Assembly: GCF_019834675.1 (NCBI RefSeq) | Contig: NZ_JABUBU010000004.1 | Coordinates: 1 to 64,000, forward strand | DNA length: 64,000 nt | Source of the DNA: Rhodococcoides corynebacterioides | Lineage (GTDB): Bacteria > Actinomycetota > Actinomycetes > Mycobacteriales > Mycobacteriaceae | Reading direction: 5' to 3' | Shown: positions 27,879-36,426 of the stretch, piece by piece | How positions within the stretch are numbered: the stretch's first letter is position 1 | Layout: every line of letters begins with the position of its first letter | Program-made: the position numbers and the translations under genes | Notes under the pieces: model-generated | Databases searched by the model: none | Told to the model about the DNA's origin: nothing | Seen by the model: only the letters and a program-made list of their open reading frames with translations

Positions 27879-29614
27879 GTGCTGACCTCTCGGGTGGACC
27901 GGTCCACCGACGGTTCGGGGGACTCCGCAGCAGTCGTCTCCGGGTTCGCTGCCGCGACGGTGTGCTCGGGGTTCGCTGCCGCGACGGCGGCCTCGGACGT
28001 GTCCGCCGGCAGGTGCGCCGGCTCCACCGCGTCCGCCCCGACGAACGGCGGCTCCGGGTCCGGATGGGTGACCGAGCGCAGTCGCAGGGGATCGACCTGC
28101 CGCAGCGACAGAGCGGCGACGACCGCGGCGACGATGGCCAGCACCACGTGCGGGAACGTGTACAGCCCGATGGAGCCGTCGGGCTGGAAGACCAGCATGA
28201 GCCAGGCGGACAGTCCGACCAGCACCGTGAGCGTGGTGATGGACATGGTCAGTCCGGCGGCGACGGCGAGCGGCCAGGAGTAGTACCAGGGCAGCGCCGC
28301 GGGGGAGAGGATGACGATGGCCACCAGCGAGACCAGGATGCCGAGGAGCGAGCTGCGCTCGGAATGCCGGGACCGCCACCAGGCCGTCACGAGCACCACG
28401 ACCAGCGCGATCGCGCAGAGCAGGCGCGTCACCTCGAGCACCGGTCCGAGACGGGCGCCGGTGAACCAGCCCGTCCCGACGGTCACGAAGTGAGCCAGGA
28501 TGGTCGGCAGGGACAGCCAGTTGATGATCTTGGCCGATCCGCTCAGCGCCGTCAGCCACCCGATGCCGACGCCGGCGACGGCGGACGAGACCACGAACAC
28601 GGCCGCGAACACGACGAACCCGATGCCCGCCGCCTTGACGAAGAGCTGCAGCGTGCGCACCTGGCGGGTGGGTTCGCCGCGCTCGCGACGAGCGTCGTTC
28701 TCCGCGCGCAGGCGCGTGCGCTCGTGCTGCATCCACATCCACACCATGAACGGCAACGCGATGCCCGCCGTGGCCTTGATCGCCACGGCCACGGCCACCA
28801 GACCCATCCCGAGGACGTGTCGGTGATCGAGAACGGCGGCGATGCCCGCGGTCATGAGCCCGACCATGAGCATCTCGTTGTGCACACCGCCGATGAGATG
28901 CACCAGCACCAGCGGGTTCAGCACCGCGAGCCACAGCGCGACCGCCGGATCGGCCCCGAAGTGCCGGGCGATGCGCGGCACGGCCCACATGGTCAGCGCG
29001 AGGCCCGGCAGCATCGTCAGCCGGAGCAGCATGGTGCCGGCGATGACGTTGTCCCCGGTCAGTGAGGTGATGCCCTCACCGAGCAACAGGAACAGCGGGC
29101 CGTACGGGGCGGTGGTGGTGGTCCAGACGTTCGAGACGTTGTCGAGCAGGATGCCGGGGTTGGCGACGGGACCCACGGCGTACGGATCGAAACCGTCACG
29201 CAGCAGCGCGCCCTGCGCGAGATAGGAATAGGCGTCCCGGCTGAACATGGGGACGGCGAGCAGCAGCGGCGCGATCCACACCGGCACCACCCAGCGCAGG
29301 CGCGCGACCGTGGTGCGGTGGGCGAGACTCTCGCGGCCCAGGCGGACCCAGGCGGCGATCATGAGCAGGACGCCGATCCACACCATGGCGGTGGACAGCA
29401 CCAGGCCGTGTCCGAACCGCAGCCACGACAGATGCATCTCCTCGAGCAGCGGATCGCGGCGTCGAACCGCACCCGATCCGAAGCCGCCGAAGGTGATCAG
29501 CGCGGCGCCGGCGAAACCGACGAGGGTCGCGCGGCCCGCCGCGCCGGACAGGAATCCGCGGACACCGGACGGGTCCGTCCCCGCGTCGAGCCGACCGAGG
29601 GAGGGCGTGGACAT
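27875..29614 (-). CDS. mptA: Alpha-1,6-mannosyltransferase MptA-like (GT-C)
   Basis: 579-residue polytopic GT-C enzyme with roughly 11-13 transmembrane helices, matching Rv2174 by sequence style and position. MptA extends the alpha-1,6 mannan backbone of lipomannan using polyprenol-phosphate-mannose. The ATG at 29614 has a GGGGAGGAAC ribosome site; a longer frame to 29704 lacks one. The C-terminal 60 or so residues are a polar Ala/Asn/Pro/Glu tail with a small repeat (VAAANPE). Its placement between crtB and crtI within a carotenoid run is notable. TAAACT on the minus strand (29673-29678) is a possible -10 box. Confidence 0.9.
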   Translation of the reverse strand: MSTPSLGRLDAGTDPSGVRGFLSGAAGRATLVGFAGAALITFGGFGSGAVRRRDPLLEEMHLSWLRFGHGLVLSTAMVWIGVLLMIAAWVRLGRESLAHRTTVARLRWVVPVWIAPLLLAVPMFSRDAYSYLAQGALLRDGFDPYAVGPVANPGILLDNVSNVWTTTTAPYGPLFLLLGEGITSLTGDNVIAGTMLLRLTMLPGLALTMWAVPRIARHFGADPAVALWLAVLNPLVLVHLIGGVHNEMLMVGLMTAGIAAVLDHRHVLGMGLVAVAVAIKATAGIALPFMVWMWMQHERTRLRAENDARRERGEPTRQVRTLQLFVKAAGIGFVVFAAVFVVSSAVAGVGIGWLTALSGSAKIINWLSLPTILAHFVTVGTGWFTGARLGPVLEVTRLLCAIALVVVLVTAWWRSRHSERSSLLGILVSLVAIVILSPAALPWYYSWPLAVAAGLTMSITTLTVLVGLSAWLMLVFQPDGSIGLYTFPHVVLAIVAAVVAALSLRQVDPLRLRSVTHPDPEPPFVGADAVEPAHLPADTSEAAVAAANPEHTVAAANPETTAAESPEPSVDRSTREVST

Positions 29615-29735
29615 GTTCCTCCCCGATTGCCTCGAACCCGACGTGTGACCGACCGCGTGCGGTCCGACAGAGAGTTTAGAGGCATCGCGGACCGGTTCAC
29701 GCACGGACCGCCGCGGTGCGCCGCCGCCGGACGCG

Positions 29736-31304
29736 TCAGACGCGCGACCGACCGGCGAGGGCGTCGATGCGCTGCGCCGCGAGCCGTCCGGAGATCAGCA
29801 CGGTCGGCACCCCGACCCCGGGGGTGGTGCCGCACCCGGCCAGCACGACGTTCTCGATCCCCGGCACCAGGTTCCGCCGACGGAACGGACCCGTCTGACG
29901 GAACACGTGGGACGCCGAGAACGGGGTGCCGGCGATCATGCCCTGCTCGGCCCACGTGGTCGGCGTGTCGACGTGATCGATCGTCAGCGCCTCCGCGATG
30001 CCGTCGTACCCCCGTCGTTCCATCTCGAGCAGCAACTCGCGCACGTACGGCTCGGTCACCGTGTCCCAGTCGATCGGGGCGGTGTCGAGGTTGGGGCAGG
30101 GGGCGAGGATGGAGATCGGCTCGTACTCGACCCCGTCCGTCGTGACGCGCAGGCCCGGATCGGTGAGCGACGTGCGAGTGATGAGCAGCGACGGATCGCT
30201 CATCAACGACCCCTTCCCGCGCCGCGCCGTGAGCTCGCGGAAGGTCTCGGCCCAGTTGGCCCCGAAGTCGATGACGTGGTGCGACTGCGCGGACCAGGTC
30301 TCGGTGACCGACACCGGCACGCGGCCGTGCACCACCACCGCGGACGGAGACGCGCGGATACGACGACGCGGGGTCTTCACGCCCGCGGTGCCCAGCAACG
30401 CGTCGACGACGGGGAGGTCGGGGGTCAGGACCAGCGCGTCGCACGCGATCCGCTCTCCGCCGTCGAGCACCACGGCCCGCGCGCGACCGCCGCCCTGCTC
30501 GATGCTGCGGACGGTCGCCCCGGTGCGCAGGGTGCCGCCGGCGGTGGTGAACGCGTCGGCCATCGACTCGGCGATGACCCGCATCCCGCCCTCCGGGAAC
30601 GTGACCCCGAGCGAGGTGTCCATGTGCGCGATGACGGAGTAGACGCCCAGGGCCTTCGCCGGCGCGACCCCGGCGTAGAGAGCCTGGAAGGTGAAGATGC
30701 GGCGCAACCGGTCGTCGTGGACGAACGCGTCGACCTTGCCGCCGAGCTTGGCGAACCCGCCGAGCTTCAACAGCGTCAGCGTCCGGCGGAGCGACGAGGG
30801 CTCCGCGACCAGGTCCAGCGGCGAGTCGAAGTTGCCGCCGACGAACCGGTCGTACGCGGCGTCGAACATCGAGGCGAGCCACCCGCGCAGTCGCCGGTAG
30901 CGCGCCGCTTCCTCCGGCCCGCAGGTCCGCTCGACCTCGGCCACCATGCGCTCGGCGTTCGAGTGCACGTCGATGCTGGTCCCGTCCGCGAACCGCGTGT
31001 GATACGCCGGGTGCAGCGCGTGCAGACGCAGGGGCGGCGTGGTCGACTCGCGGGTCGCACCGACGGCGGCCAGTGCCTCGTCGATGAGCTCGGGCATCGT
31101 CAGCACGCTGGCGCCGGTGTCGATGCGGTATCCCGGCGCGGCCACCGATCCCACGCGACCGCCGACGGTGTCCGCGCGTTCGATCAAGGTGACCTCGCGG
31201 CCCGATCCGCGCAGGTGCAGCGCCGCGGCGAGTCCGGACAGACCGGCACCCACCACCACGACGTGATCGGTGGGTCCCGTGACCGTGGCGAGGGTGGACG
31301 TCAT
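29736..31304 (-). CDS. crtI: Phytoene desaturase
   Basis: 522-residue FAD-dependent desaturase converting phytoene to lycopene. The dinucleotide-binding fold is at the N terminus (VVVVGAGLSGLAAAL, then the Glu of LIERADTVGGR), and the C-terminal carotenoid signature is AGCGTTPGVGVPTVLISGR. The ATG at 31304 overlaps the GGPP synthase stop as ATGA and has AGGAGA upstream. Length is typical. The 121 bp between its stop and mptA contain a candidate mptA promoter. Confidence 0.95.
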   Translation of the reverse strand: MTSTLATVTGPTDHVVVVGAGLSGLAAALHLRGSGREVTLIERADTVGGRVGSVAAPGYRIDTGASVLTMPELIDEALAAVGATRESTTPPLRLHALHPAYHTRFADGTSIDVHSNAERMVAEVERTCGPEEAARYRRLRGWLASMFDAAYDRFVGGNFDSPLDLVAEPSSLRRTLTLLKLGGFAKLGGKVDAFVHDDRLRRIFTFQALYAGVAPAKALGVYSVIAHMDTSLGVTFPEGGMRVIAESMADAFTTAGGTLRTGATVRSIEQGGGRARAVVLDGGERIACDALVLTPDLPVVDALLGTAGVKTPRRRIRASPSAVVVHGRVPVSVTETWSAQSHHVIDFGANWAETFRELTARRGKGSLMSDPSLLITRTSLTDPGLRVTTDGVEYEPISILAPCPNLDTAPIDWDTVTEPYVRELLLEMERRGYDGIAEALTIDHVDTPTTWAEQGMIAGTPFSASHVFRQTGPFRRRNLVPGIENVVLAGCGTTPGVGVPTVLISGRLAAQRIDALAGRSRV

Positions 31305-32419
31305 GTGGTTCTCCTGGTGGCGGCGTGCGCCATGGCGACGAGGCGGTCCGCGGCGTCGGGGGTGACGTCGGCGCCGGACAGCGCGGCGAGTGCGCATTCG
31401 GTCAGGGTGGTGATGCGGCGTTCGACCTCGTCGACCGCGCCGAGGCGGAAGAGCAGCGCCCGCATCTCGTCGACCTGCGCCGACGTCAGGTCGGTGCCCA
31501 ATCCGGCGCGAATGGTCTCGGCGGCCGCGGGATCGTCGCGGTCGGCGACGTCGAGCGCCGCGGCGATCAACACCGTGCGCTTGCCTTCACGGAGGTCGTC
31601 GCCGGACGGTTTGCCCGTCACCGCGGGATCGCCGAAGACCCCCAGCAGATCGTCGCGCAGCTGGAAGGCGATGCCGATGTCGGCGCCGAAGGTGCGGTAG
31701 ACGTCCAGCAGCGCGGGGTCGGCGTCGGCCAACGCGCCGCCGAGGAGCAGCGGGCGCTCCACCGTGTACGCGGCGGTCTTGTACCGGTCGATGCGGAGGG
31801 CGGCGTCGAGCGAGTCGTCGCTGCGCGCCTCCACCGCGATGTCGAGCAACTGCCCACCGAGCACCTCGGTGCGCATCGCCGACCAGATCGGCCCCACCCG
31901 CCGGACCGTCTCGATCGGCAGGTCGGCCTCGCGGATCAGGTCGTCCGCCCAGCACAGGGCCAGATCGCCGAGCAGGATCGCGACCGCCTCGCCGAACGCG
32001 TCGGGGTCACCGATCCACTCGGACCGACGGTGGCGTTCGGCGAACGTCACGTGCACCGTCGGAAATCCCCGGCGGGTCAGCGAGGAGTCGATGATGTCGT
32101 CGTGCACCAGGGCGCAGGCCTGCACGAACTCGAGGGCCGAGCAGACCTGCAGCACGGCCTCCGCGTCGGGCCCCCCGGGGTCACCGCCCGCGCCGAGCCA
32201 GCCCGTCCAGGCGAAGGACGGGCGGATCCGCTTGCCGCCGCGCAACACGAAGGACCGCAGTTCCTCGACCGCCTCGGCGTACACGGGGCCGACGGTGTCG
32301 ACCGTCGGTCGCCGCGAGTCGACGAAGGAGTCGAGCACGCCCTCGACGGCTTGGACGAAGGACCCGCGGGGCCACTCCGATCGGTCGCCGGTGACGGTCG
32401 CGGGATCCCCACGGCGCAC
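31301..32419 (-). CDS. Geranylgeranyl diphosphate synthase (IdsA2-like)
   Basis: 372-residue trans-prenyltransferase supplying C20 precursor to phytoene synthase. The first Asp motif is DDIID (about 111-115), the second DDLLG, and FVLRGGKRIRPSF is the conserved isopentenyl-PP-binding start. In M. tuberculosis the ortholog idsA2 (Rv2173) remains although the crt genes are gone. The GTG at 32419 lacks a ribosome site and the first 20 residues are not conserved, so the true start could be slightly downstream. It is translationally coupled to crtI. Confidence 0.92.
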   Translation of the reverse strand: MRRGDPATVTGDRSEWPRGSFVQAVEGVLDSFVDSRRPTVDTVGPVYAEAVEELRSFVLRGGKRIRPSFAWTGWLGAGGDPGGPDAEAVLQVCSALEFVQACALVHDDIIDSSLTRRGFPTVHVTFAERHRRSEWIGDPDAFGEAVAILLGDLALCWADDLIREADLPIETVRRVGPIWSAMRTEVLGGQLLDIAVEARSDDSLDAALRIDRYKTAAYTVERPLLLGGALADADPALLDVYRTFGADIGIAFQLRDDLLGVFGDPAVTGKPSGDDLREGKRTVLIAAALDVADRDDPAAAETIRAGLGTDLTSAQVDEMRALLFRLGAVDEVERRITTLTECALAALSGADVTPDAADRLVAMAHAATRRTT

Positions 32420-32672
32420 GGGGTCGACGCCGGTGGTCGGGAGAGAGGCGGCAGACAGGGTTTCCTCCGGGGAACGCGCAGGGACGGGCGGGTCGAGGTC
32501 CGCGCCGCTCGACGGCTGCGGACCCGGCGGGCAAGGACGCCGCCTGCCCGCACTCTAACGCTGATTCGGACACCCCCGTGCCGACAGACGACCCCCCCGC
32601 GACGACGCGGGCGAGGGGCCGGTCACACCGCGTCACCGTCACCGCCCGGTACACCGCTTCTATGCTGTGCGA

Positions 32673-33653
32673 GTGACCGAACGATCACGTGCCTCGCGCA
32701 CCCCGTCCGTCGTCGACCGCCTGGCAGCGGCCACGCACGGACGCGTGCCCTTCTCCGTCGAGTTCTCCCCGCCCCGCGACCAGGCCGGCGAGGACCGCCT
32801 GTGGCGCACCGTGCGCGCGTTCGAACAGATGCACCCGGCGTTCGTGTCCATGACCTACGGCGCGGGCGGGTCCACGCGCGATCGCACCGTCCGGGTCACC
32901 GGCGACCTCGCCGATTCCACCACCCTGGTGCCGGTGGCGCACCTGACGGCCGTGGGCCACAGCGTCGCCGAACTGCGCTCGATGGTCGGTGCGTACGCCG
33001 ACCGCGGCATCGCGAACATCCTGGTGCTGCGCGGCGATCCGCCCGGCGATCCCCTGGGCACCTGGGAGAAGCACCCCGAGGGCGTCGAGTACGCCGAGGA
33101 CCTGGTCCGGCTGGTCAAGGACCTCGGCGACTTCCACGTCGGGGTGGCGTCGTTCCCCGGCGGTCATCACCGGTCGCCGACGCTCGAGGACGACACACGC
33201 TTCCTGGTCGGCAAACTGCGCGCCGGAGCCGACTACTCGATCACGCAGATGTTCTGGGACGTCGACGACTATCTGCGCCTGCGCGACCGCGTCGCCGCGT
33301 ACGACCCCGAGCAGGGCGCGAAGCCGATCATCCCCGAGATCATGCCGATCACCTCGATCCGCTCCATCGAGCGTGCCGTCGAGCTCTCCGGCTCCGAACT
33401 GCCGGCGTCGGTGCGGGCGCGGCTCGCCGCCGCGGCGGGCACCGGCAGCGAGGAGGACCGGGCCGCCGTGCGGGCCGTGGGCATCGACCTCGCCACCGAG
33501 ATGGGGGAGCGGCTGATCGCGGAAGGCGCCCCCGGTCTGCACTTCATCACGCTGAACTTCGCCAAGGCCACCTCCGAGGTCGTCGCCAACCTCGGCCTCG
33601 CGCGCCCGGCGCCCGCGATGACCGGGTCAGCGACGGGTGTCGAGAACGCGTGA
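32673..33653 (+). CDS. metF: 5,10-methylenetetrahydrofolate reductase
   Basis: 326-residue FAD-type TIM-barrel reductase producing 5-methyl-THF for methionine synthesis. It has PFSVEFSPPRD at the N terminus, FVSMTYGAGGSTRDRT, VLRGDPP and the C-terminal GLHFITLN strand. TATGCT (32661-32666) ends 6 nt before the GTG at 32673, so I take this leaderless start over the GTG at 32667, which is adjacent to the -10 box. It is divergent from the GGPP synthase gene, and its last 27 bp overlap the convergent glycosyltransferase gene. Confidence 0.95.
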   Translation: MTERSRASRTPSVVDRLAAATHGRVPFSVEFSPPRDQAGEDRLWRTVRAFEQMHPAFVSMTYGAGGSTRDRTVRVTGDLADSTTLVPVAHLTAVGHSVAELRSMVGAYADRGIANILVLRGDPPGDPLGTWEKHPEGVEYAEDLVRLVKDLGDFHVGVASFPGGHHRSPTLEDDTRFLVGKLRAGADYSITQMFWDVDDYLRLRDRVAAYDPEQGAKPIIPEIMPITSIRSIERAVELSGSELPASVRARLAAAAGTGSEEDRAAVRAVGIDLATEMGERLIAEGAPGLHFITLNFAKATSEVVANLGLARPAPAMTGSATGVENA

Positions 33654-34805
33654 CTTCCAGGTGAGCGTGCCGCGGCGTCGACCGCGGTCGCTCGACACCG
33701 CCAGCGCCGTCCCCACCAGGATCGACGCCGGGTGCCAACTCGACGTGACGACGTCGCGGGCGAGAGAGTCCGGGCTGCCCTCCGCGCGGCGGGACACCAC
33801 GCGGGAGACCACGCCGGCGACGTAGCCCGTCGCCGCCCAGCGGCGGGTGATCGCCGACGACGCGAGCAGTCCGGTGGGCGGGATCAGCCAGATCGCCGAC
33901 ACCAGCGCCCCGACGCCGACCGCGACGGGCCCCCGACCGAACTGCGACCACAGCCACTTGCCGTGGCCGGCCCAGACCTGCGCGGCGTCGTCGTACATGC
34001 GGCAGGTGGCCACGCGGCCGCCGTAGCCGACGGCCGTCGGGAACCCCCGTCGCCGGAACTCGCGGACCAGCGTCAGGTCGTCGGCGACGGCGCCGCGCGT
34101 GACGCGATGCCCCCCGACGGCCCGGTACGCGGCCGCGTCCATGACGAGGAACTGACCGTTGGCCACGCCCATGGAGGGACGTCGCCCTCGATTGGCGCCG
34201 CGGACGTACAGGCTCACCGACCACGACCAGGAGAGCAGCGGCTGCACCAGCCGCTCGGCCGCGGTCACCGCGACCTGTCCCGGCCAGGGGCTGAGGAAGG
34301 TCGTGTCCAGGGCGCGCAGGCAGGACACCGCTGCGTCGAGGGCGTCCGGGGTGAGTCGGACGTCGGCGTCGACGAAGACCACCACCGTCGGATCGGTCTC
34401 CTCGAGCGCCCTCTGCCCGAGGTCGATGCAGGTCATCGACTTGCCGACGCCGTCCGCCCCGTCCGATCGACGGGTGGCCACGCGGACCCGGGGATCACCC
34501 GCGGCGGTGGATCGGGCGACGTCCGCCGTTCCGTCGGTGGAGTCGTCGTCGAGCACCAGGACCGTCAGGGACGCGGCGGTGCGTTGCGCGAGCAGATCGG
34601 CGAGCAGATCGGGGAGGCGCTCCGCTTCGTCGCGCGCCGGGATGCAGACGGTGACCCGCTCCTGCTCCTGCGCCCGATCCCACTCCCGTGCCGCCGCCGC
34701 CGCGCGTCGCGGGGCGATCACGGGCGCCGTGCGGGCGTTGACCACCGTCAGCACCGCGGTGGCCGCGGCGGCCAGGGAACCGATCCGCACGAGGCGGTCG
34801 TACAC
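33627..34805 (-). CDS. GT2 glycosyltransferase, probable carotenoid glycosyltransferase (CruG-like)
   Basis: 392-residue family 2 glycosyltransferase. One hydrophobic N-terminal helix is followed by a GT-A domain with LVLDDDSTDGTADVA, VFVDADVRLTPDA (DxD) and the acceptor-side DDLTLVREFRRRG, then C-terminal hydrophobic segments. Position next to a CruF-like hydratase suggests the CruF/CruG pair of cyanobacterial myxol-type pathways, in which CruG glycosylates the hydroxyl made by CruF; this is inference. The longer frame to 34952 would overlap lppM. The GTG at 34805 begins 2 nt after the lppM stop. Confidence 0.85.
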   Translation of the reverse strand: MYDRLVRIGSLAAAATAVLTVVNARTAPVIAPRRAAAAAREWDRAQEQERVTVCIPARDEAERLPDLLADLLAQRTAASLTVLVLDDDSTDGTADVARSTAAGDPRVRVATRRSDGADGVGKSMTCIDLGQRALEETDPTVVVFVDADVRLTPDALDAAVSCLRALDTTFLSPWPGQVAVTAAERLVQPLLSWSWSVSLYVRGANRGRRPSMGVANGQFLVMDAAAYRAVGGHRVTRGAVADDLTLVREFRRRGFPTAVGYGGRVATCRMYDDAAQVWAGHGKWLWSQFGRGPVAVGVGALVSAIWLIPPTGLLASSAITRRWAATGYVAGVVSRVVSRRAEGSPDSLARDVVTSSWHPASILVGTALAVSSDRGRRRGTLTWKSRVLDTRR

Positions 34806-34807
34806 GG

Positions 34808-35563
34808 TCAGCGTGCGTCGGTCGGTCGACGTGACGGCCGGACGGCGTCCTCGGGCCGGCGCGACCGCCGGACGGGGTTGCGGGCGACGTAGGCCATCCC
34901 ACCGACGATCGCGGCGACGCCGACCGTCACGCCGAAGACGATGCCCGCCCATCCGGCGAAGCTGCGGGTGTTCGGATCCGAGTACCGCACCTCGGCGCGC
35001 AGCGTGCTCCGCTCGCCGGCGGGGAGGGCCCAGGACACCACGTTGTCGCCCTCGCGTGCCCCGTTGGTGGTGGTGACGCGGGCGGGGAAGGCGATGGTGA
35101 ACTGCACGTCGCTGCCCTCGGCCGGCACCGTGCCCAGGTCCACCTGACCCGACAGCGACACCAGGTCACCGGCTCGGGCCAGGGAGAGCTGGAACAACCC
35201 GGCCGCCTGATCGGACAGGCCGCCGAGCTGCTGGACGTCGCCGAACGTCAGGTCGCTGAAGAGCGCCTCGCTGCCGACGTACCCGTCGGCGGAGTAGGGC
35301 TGCACGCGGATCTTGCCGGACAGGCTGTTCGGCACGTCGAGACCGGGGCCCGTGTCACCCTCCGCGGACGGCACCACGGCGACCACGATGCGTCCGGAGA
35401 CGCGGTCGTCGGACGACACGCCCATGGACACCTGAGCGCGCAGGCACCCGGACAGCAGCACCGCCACGAGCGCCATCAGCGTCACGACGGCGAGGCGACG
35501 CACCGCGCGGGTGCGGGCGGGGCGAGCGGTGCGGGATTCGACGGGCGTGAGCACAGCGGTCAT
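34808..35563 (-). CDS. lppM: Lipoprotein LppM-like (DUF3153)
   Basis: 251-residue envelope lipoprotein. A basic start and hydrophobic segment end in the lipobox LLSGC (acylated Cys about residue 37), then a beta-rich extracellular domain beginning RAQVSMGVSSDD, and a C-terminal transmembrane helix (about 212-232) with a basic tail. M. tuberculosis LppM (Rv2171) affects phagosome maturation and lipid mannoconjugates. The ATG at 35563 puts the signal peptide near the N terminus; the longer frame to 35728 is rejected. It is 2 nt from the downstream glycosyltransferase gene. Confidence 0.9.
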   Translation of the reverse strand: MTAVLTPVESRTARPARTRAVRRLAVVTLMALVAVLLSGCLRAQVSMGVSSDDRVSGRIVVAVVPSAEGDTGPGLDVPNSLSGKIRVQPYSADGYVGSEALFSDLTFGDVQQLGGLSDQAAGLFQLSLARAGDLVSLSGQVDLGTVPAEGSDVQFTIAFPARVTTTNGAREGDNVVSWALPAGERSTLRAEVRYSDPNTRSFAGWAGIVFGVTVGVAAIVGGMAYVARNPVRRSRRPEDAVRPSRRPTDAR

Positions 35564-35585
35564 GGTGCCAGCCGGAGACCCTTCG

Positions 35586-36425
35586 TCAGTGCACGGGTCG
35601 ATCGACACGCAGAGGGGTCGGCGCGGCGCTGCGCCGACGTACCGCCAGCAGGAAGGGGACGCCGACGACACCCATGGCGACCAGTCCGTACAGGGCGGAC
35701 CACCCGAGGTCGGGGAGGAACACCGCATGGGCCAGGGCCGATCCCAGCCAGGTCCACAGGAAGAGCCCCAGCGGAATCGACCTCGACACCGCCGTCCGTT
35801 CCGGGACGGCGCGGCCGAGGATCTCCATGGCCACGGCCATGAGGAACGCGACCAGCAACCATCCGACGTAGTTGGTCCACGGGATACCGGGCAGTCCGGG
35901 CAGACCGTCGAACGCGCTGCACCAGGTCCACTGGCCGTCGGCGACCATCTGCGGATCGAGGTAGAGGTCCCACCCGACCACGCCGACGGTCGTCAGGCCG
36001 ATGCGCGTCGCGATGCGAGCGGGCGCGGTGACGGCCCGGGCGCGTTCGGTGATGACGGTCGCGGCCGTCCACACGGGGTAGAGCCCGGCGGTCCAGGCGA
36101 ACGGGACCACGACCGGGACGTGCGCGACGGACGGGCCGATGCGGTCCTGCGCGTAGCTGTAGCAGCCGAAGGGCATGCCCGTGCGTGTCCCGACGATCTC
36201 GGCGGTGAGTCCGATTCCGGCCGTGACGAACACCATCGTCAGGGCCCATCCACCGCCGCGCGAGCGCGCAGCGTGCGCGATGCAGGCCGCCGCGAGGAGC
36301 GCGACCACGGCGAACGTGATCGCGTCCTTCACGGAACCGGACGCCAGCGGGTAGGCGATCTGCGCCGCCACGGCCGCCGCGGCGAACCCCAGCGCGACGG
36401 CGGGGGTCCGGGTCGCGGGAGTCAC
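35586..36425 (-). CDS. Carotenoid biosynthesis membrane protein (CruF-like hydratase)
   Basis: 279-residue integral membrane protein with about seven or eight helices, of the CruF/DUF422 family. Conserved polar positions include MPFGCYSY, PFAWTAGLYPVW and VGWDLYLDPQMV. Family members hydrate the C-1',2' double bond of gamma-carotene or bisanhydrobacterioruberin, creating the 1'-hydroxyl. The GTG at 36425 follows the ketolase stop by 1 nt; the frame runs open to 36584 inside that gene. With the neighbouring glycosyltransferase and ketolase it suggests a glycosylated monocyclic carotenoid. Confidence 0.88.
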   Translation of the reverse strand: MTPATRTPAVALGFAAAAVAAQIAYPLASGSVKDAITFAVVALLAAACIAHAARSRGGGWALTMVFVTAGIGLTAEIVGTRTGMPFGCYSYAQDRIGPSVAHVPVVVPFAWTAGLYPVWTAATVITERARAVTAPARIATRIGLTTVGVVGWDLYLDPQMVADGQWTWCSAFDGLPGLPGIPWTNYVGWLLVAFLMAVAMEILGRAVPERTAVSRSIPLGLFLWTWLGSALAHAVFLPDLGWSALYGLVAMGVVGVPFLLAVRRRSAAPTPLRVDRPVH

Positions 36426-36426
36426 G

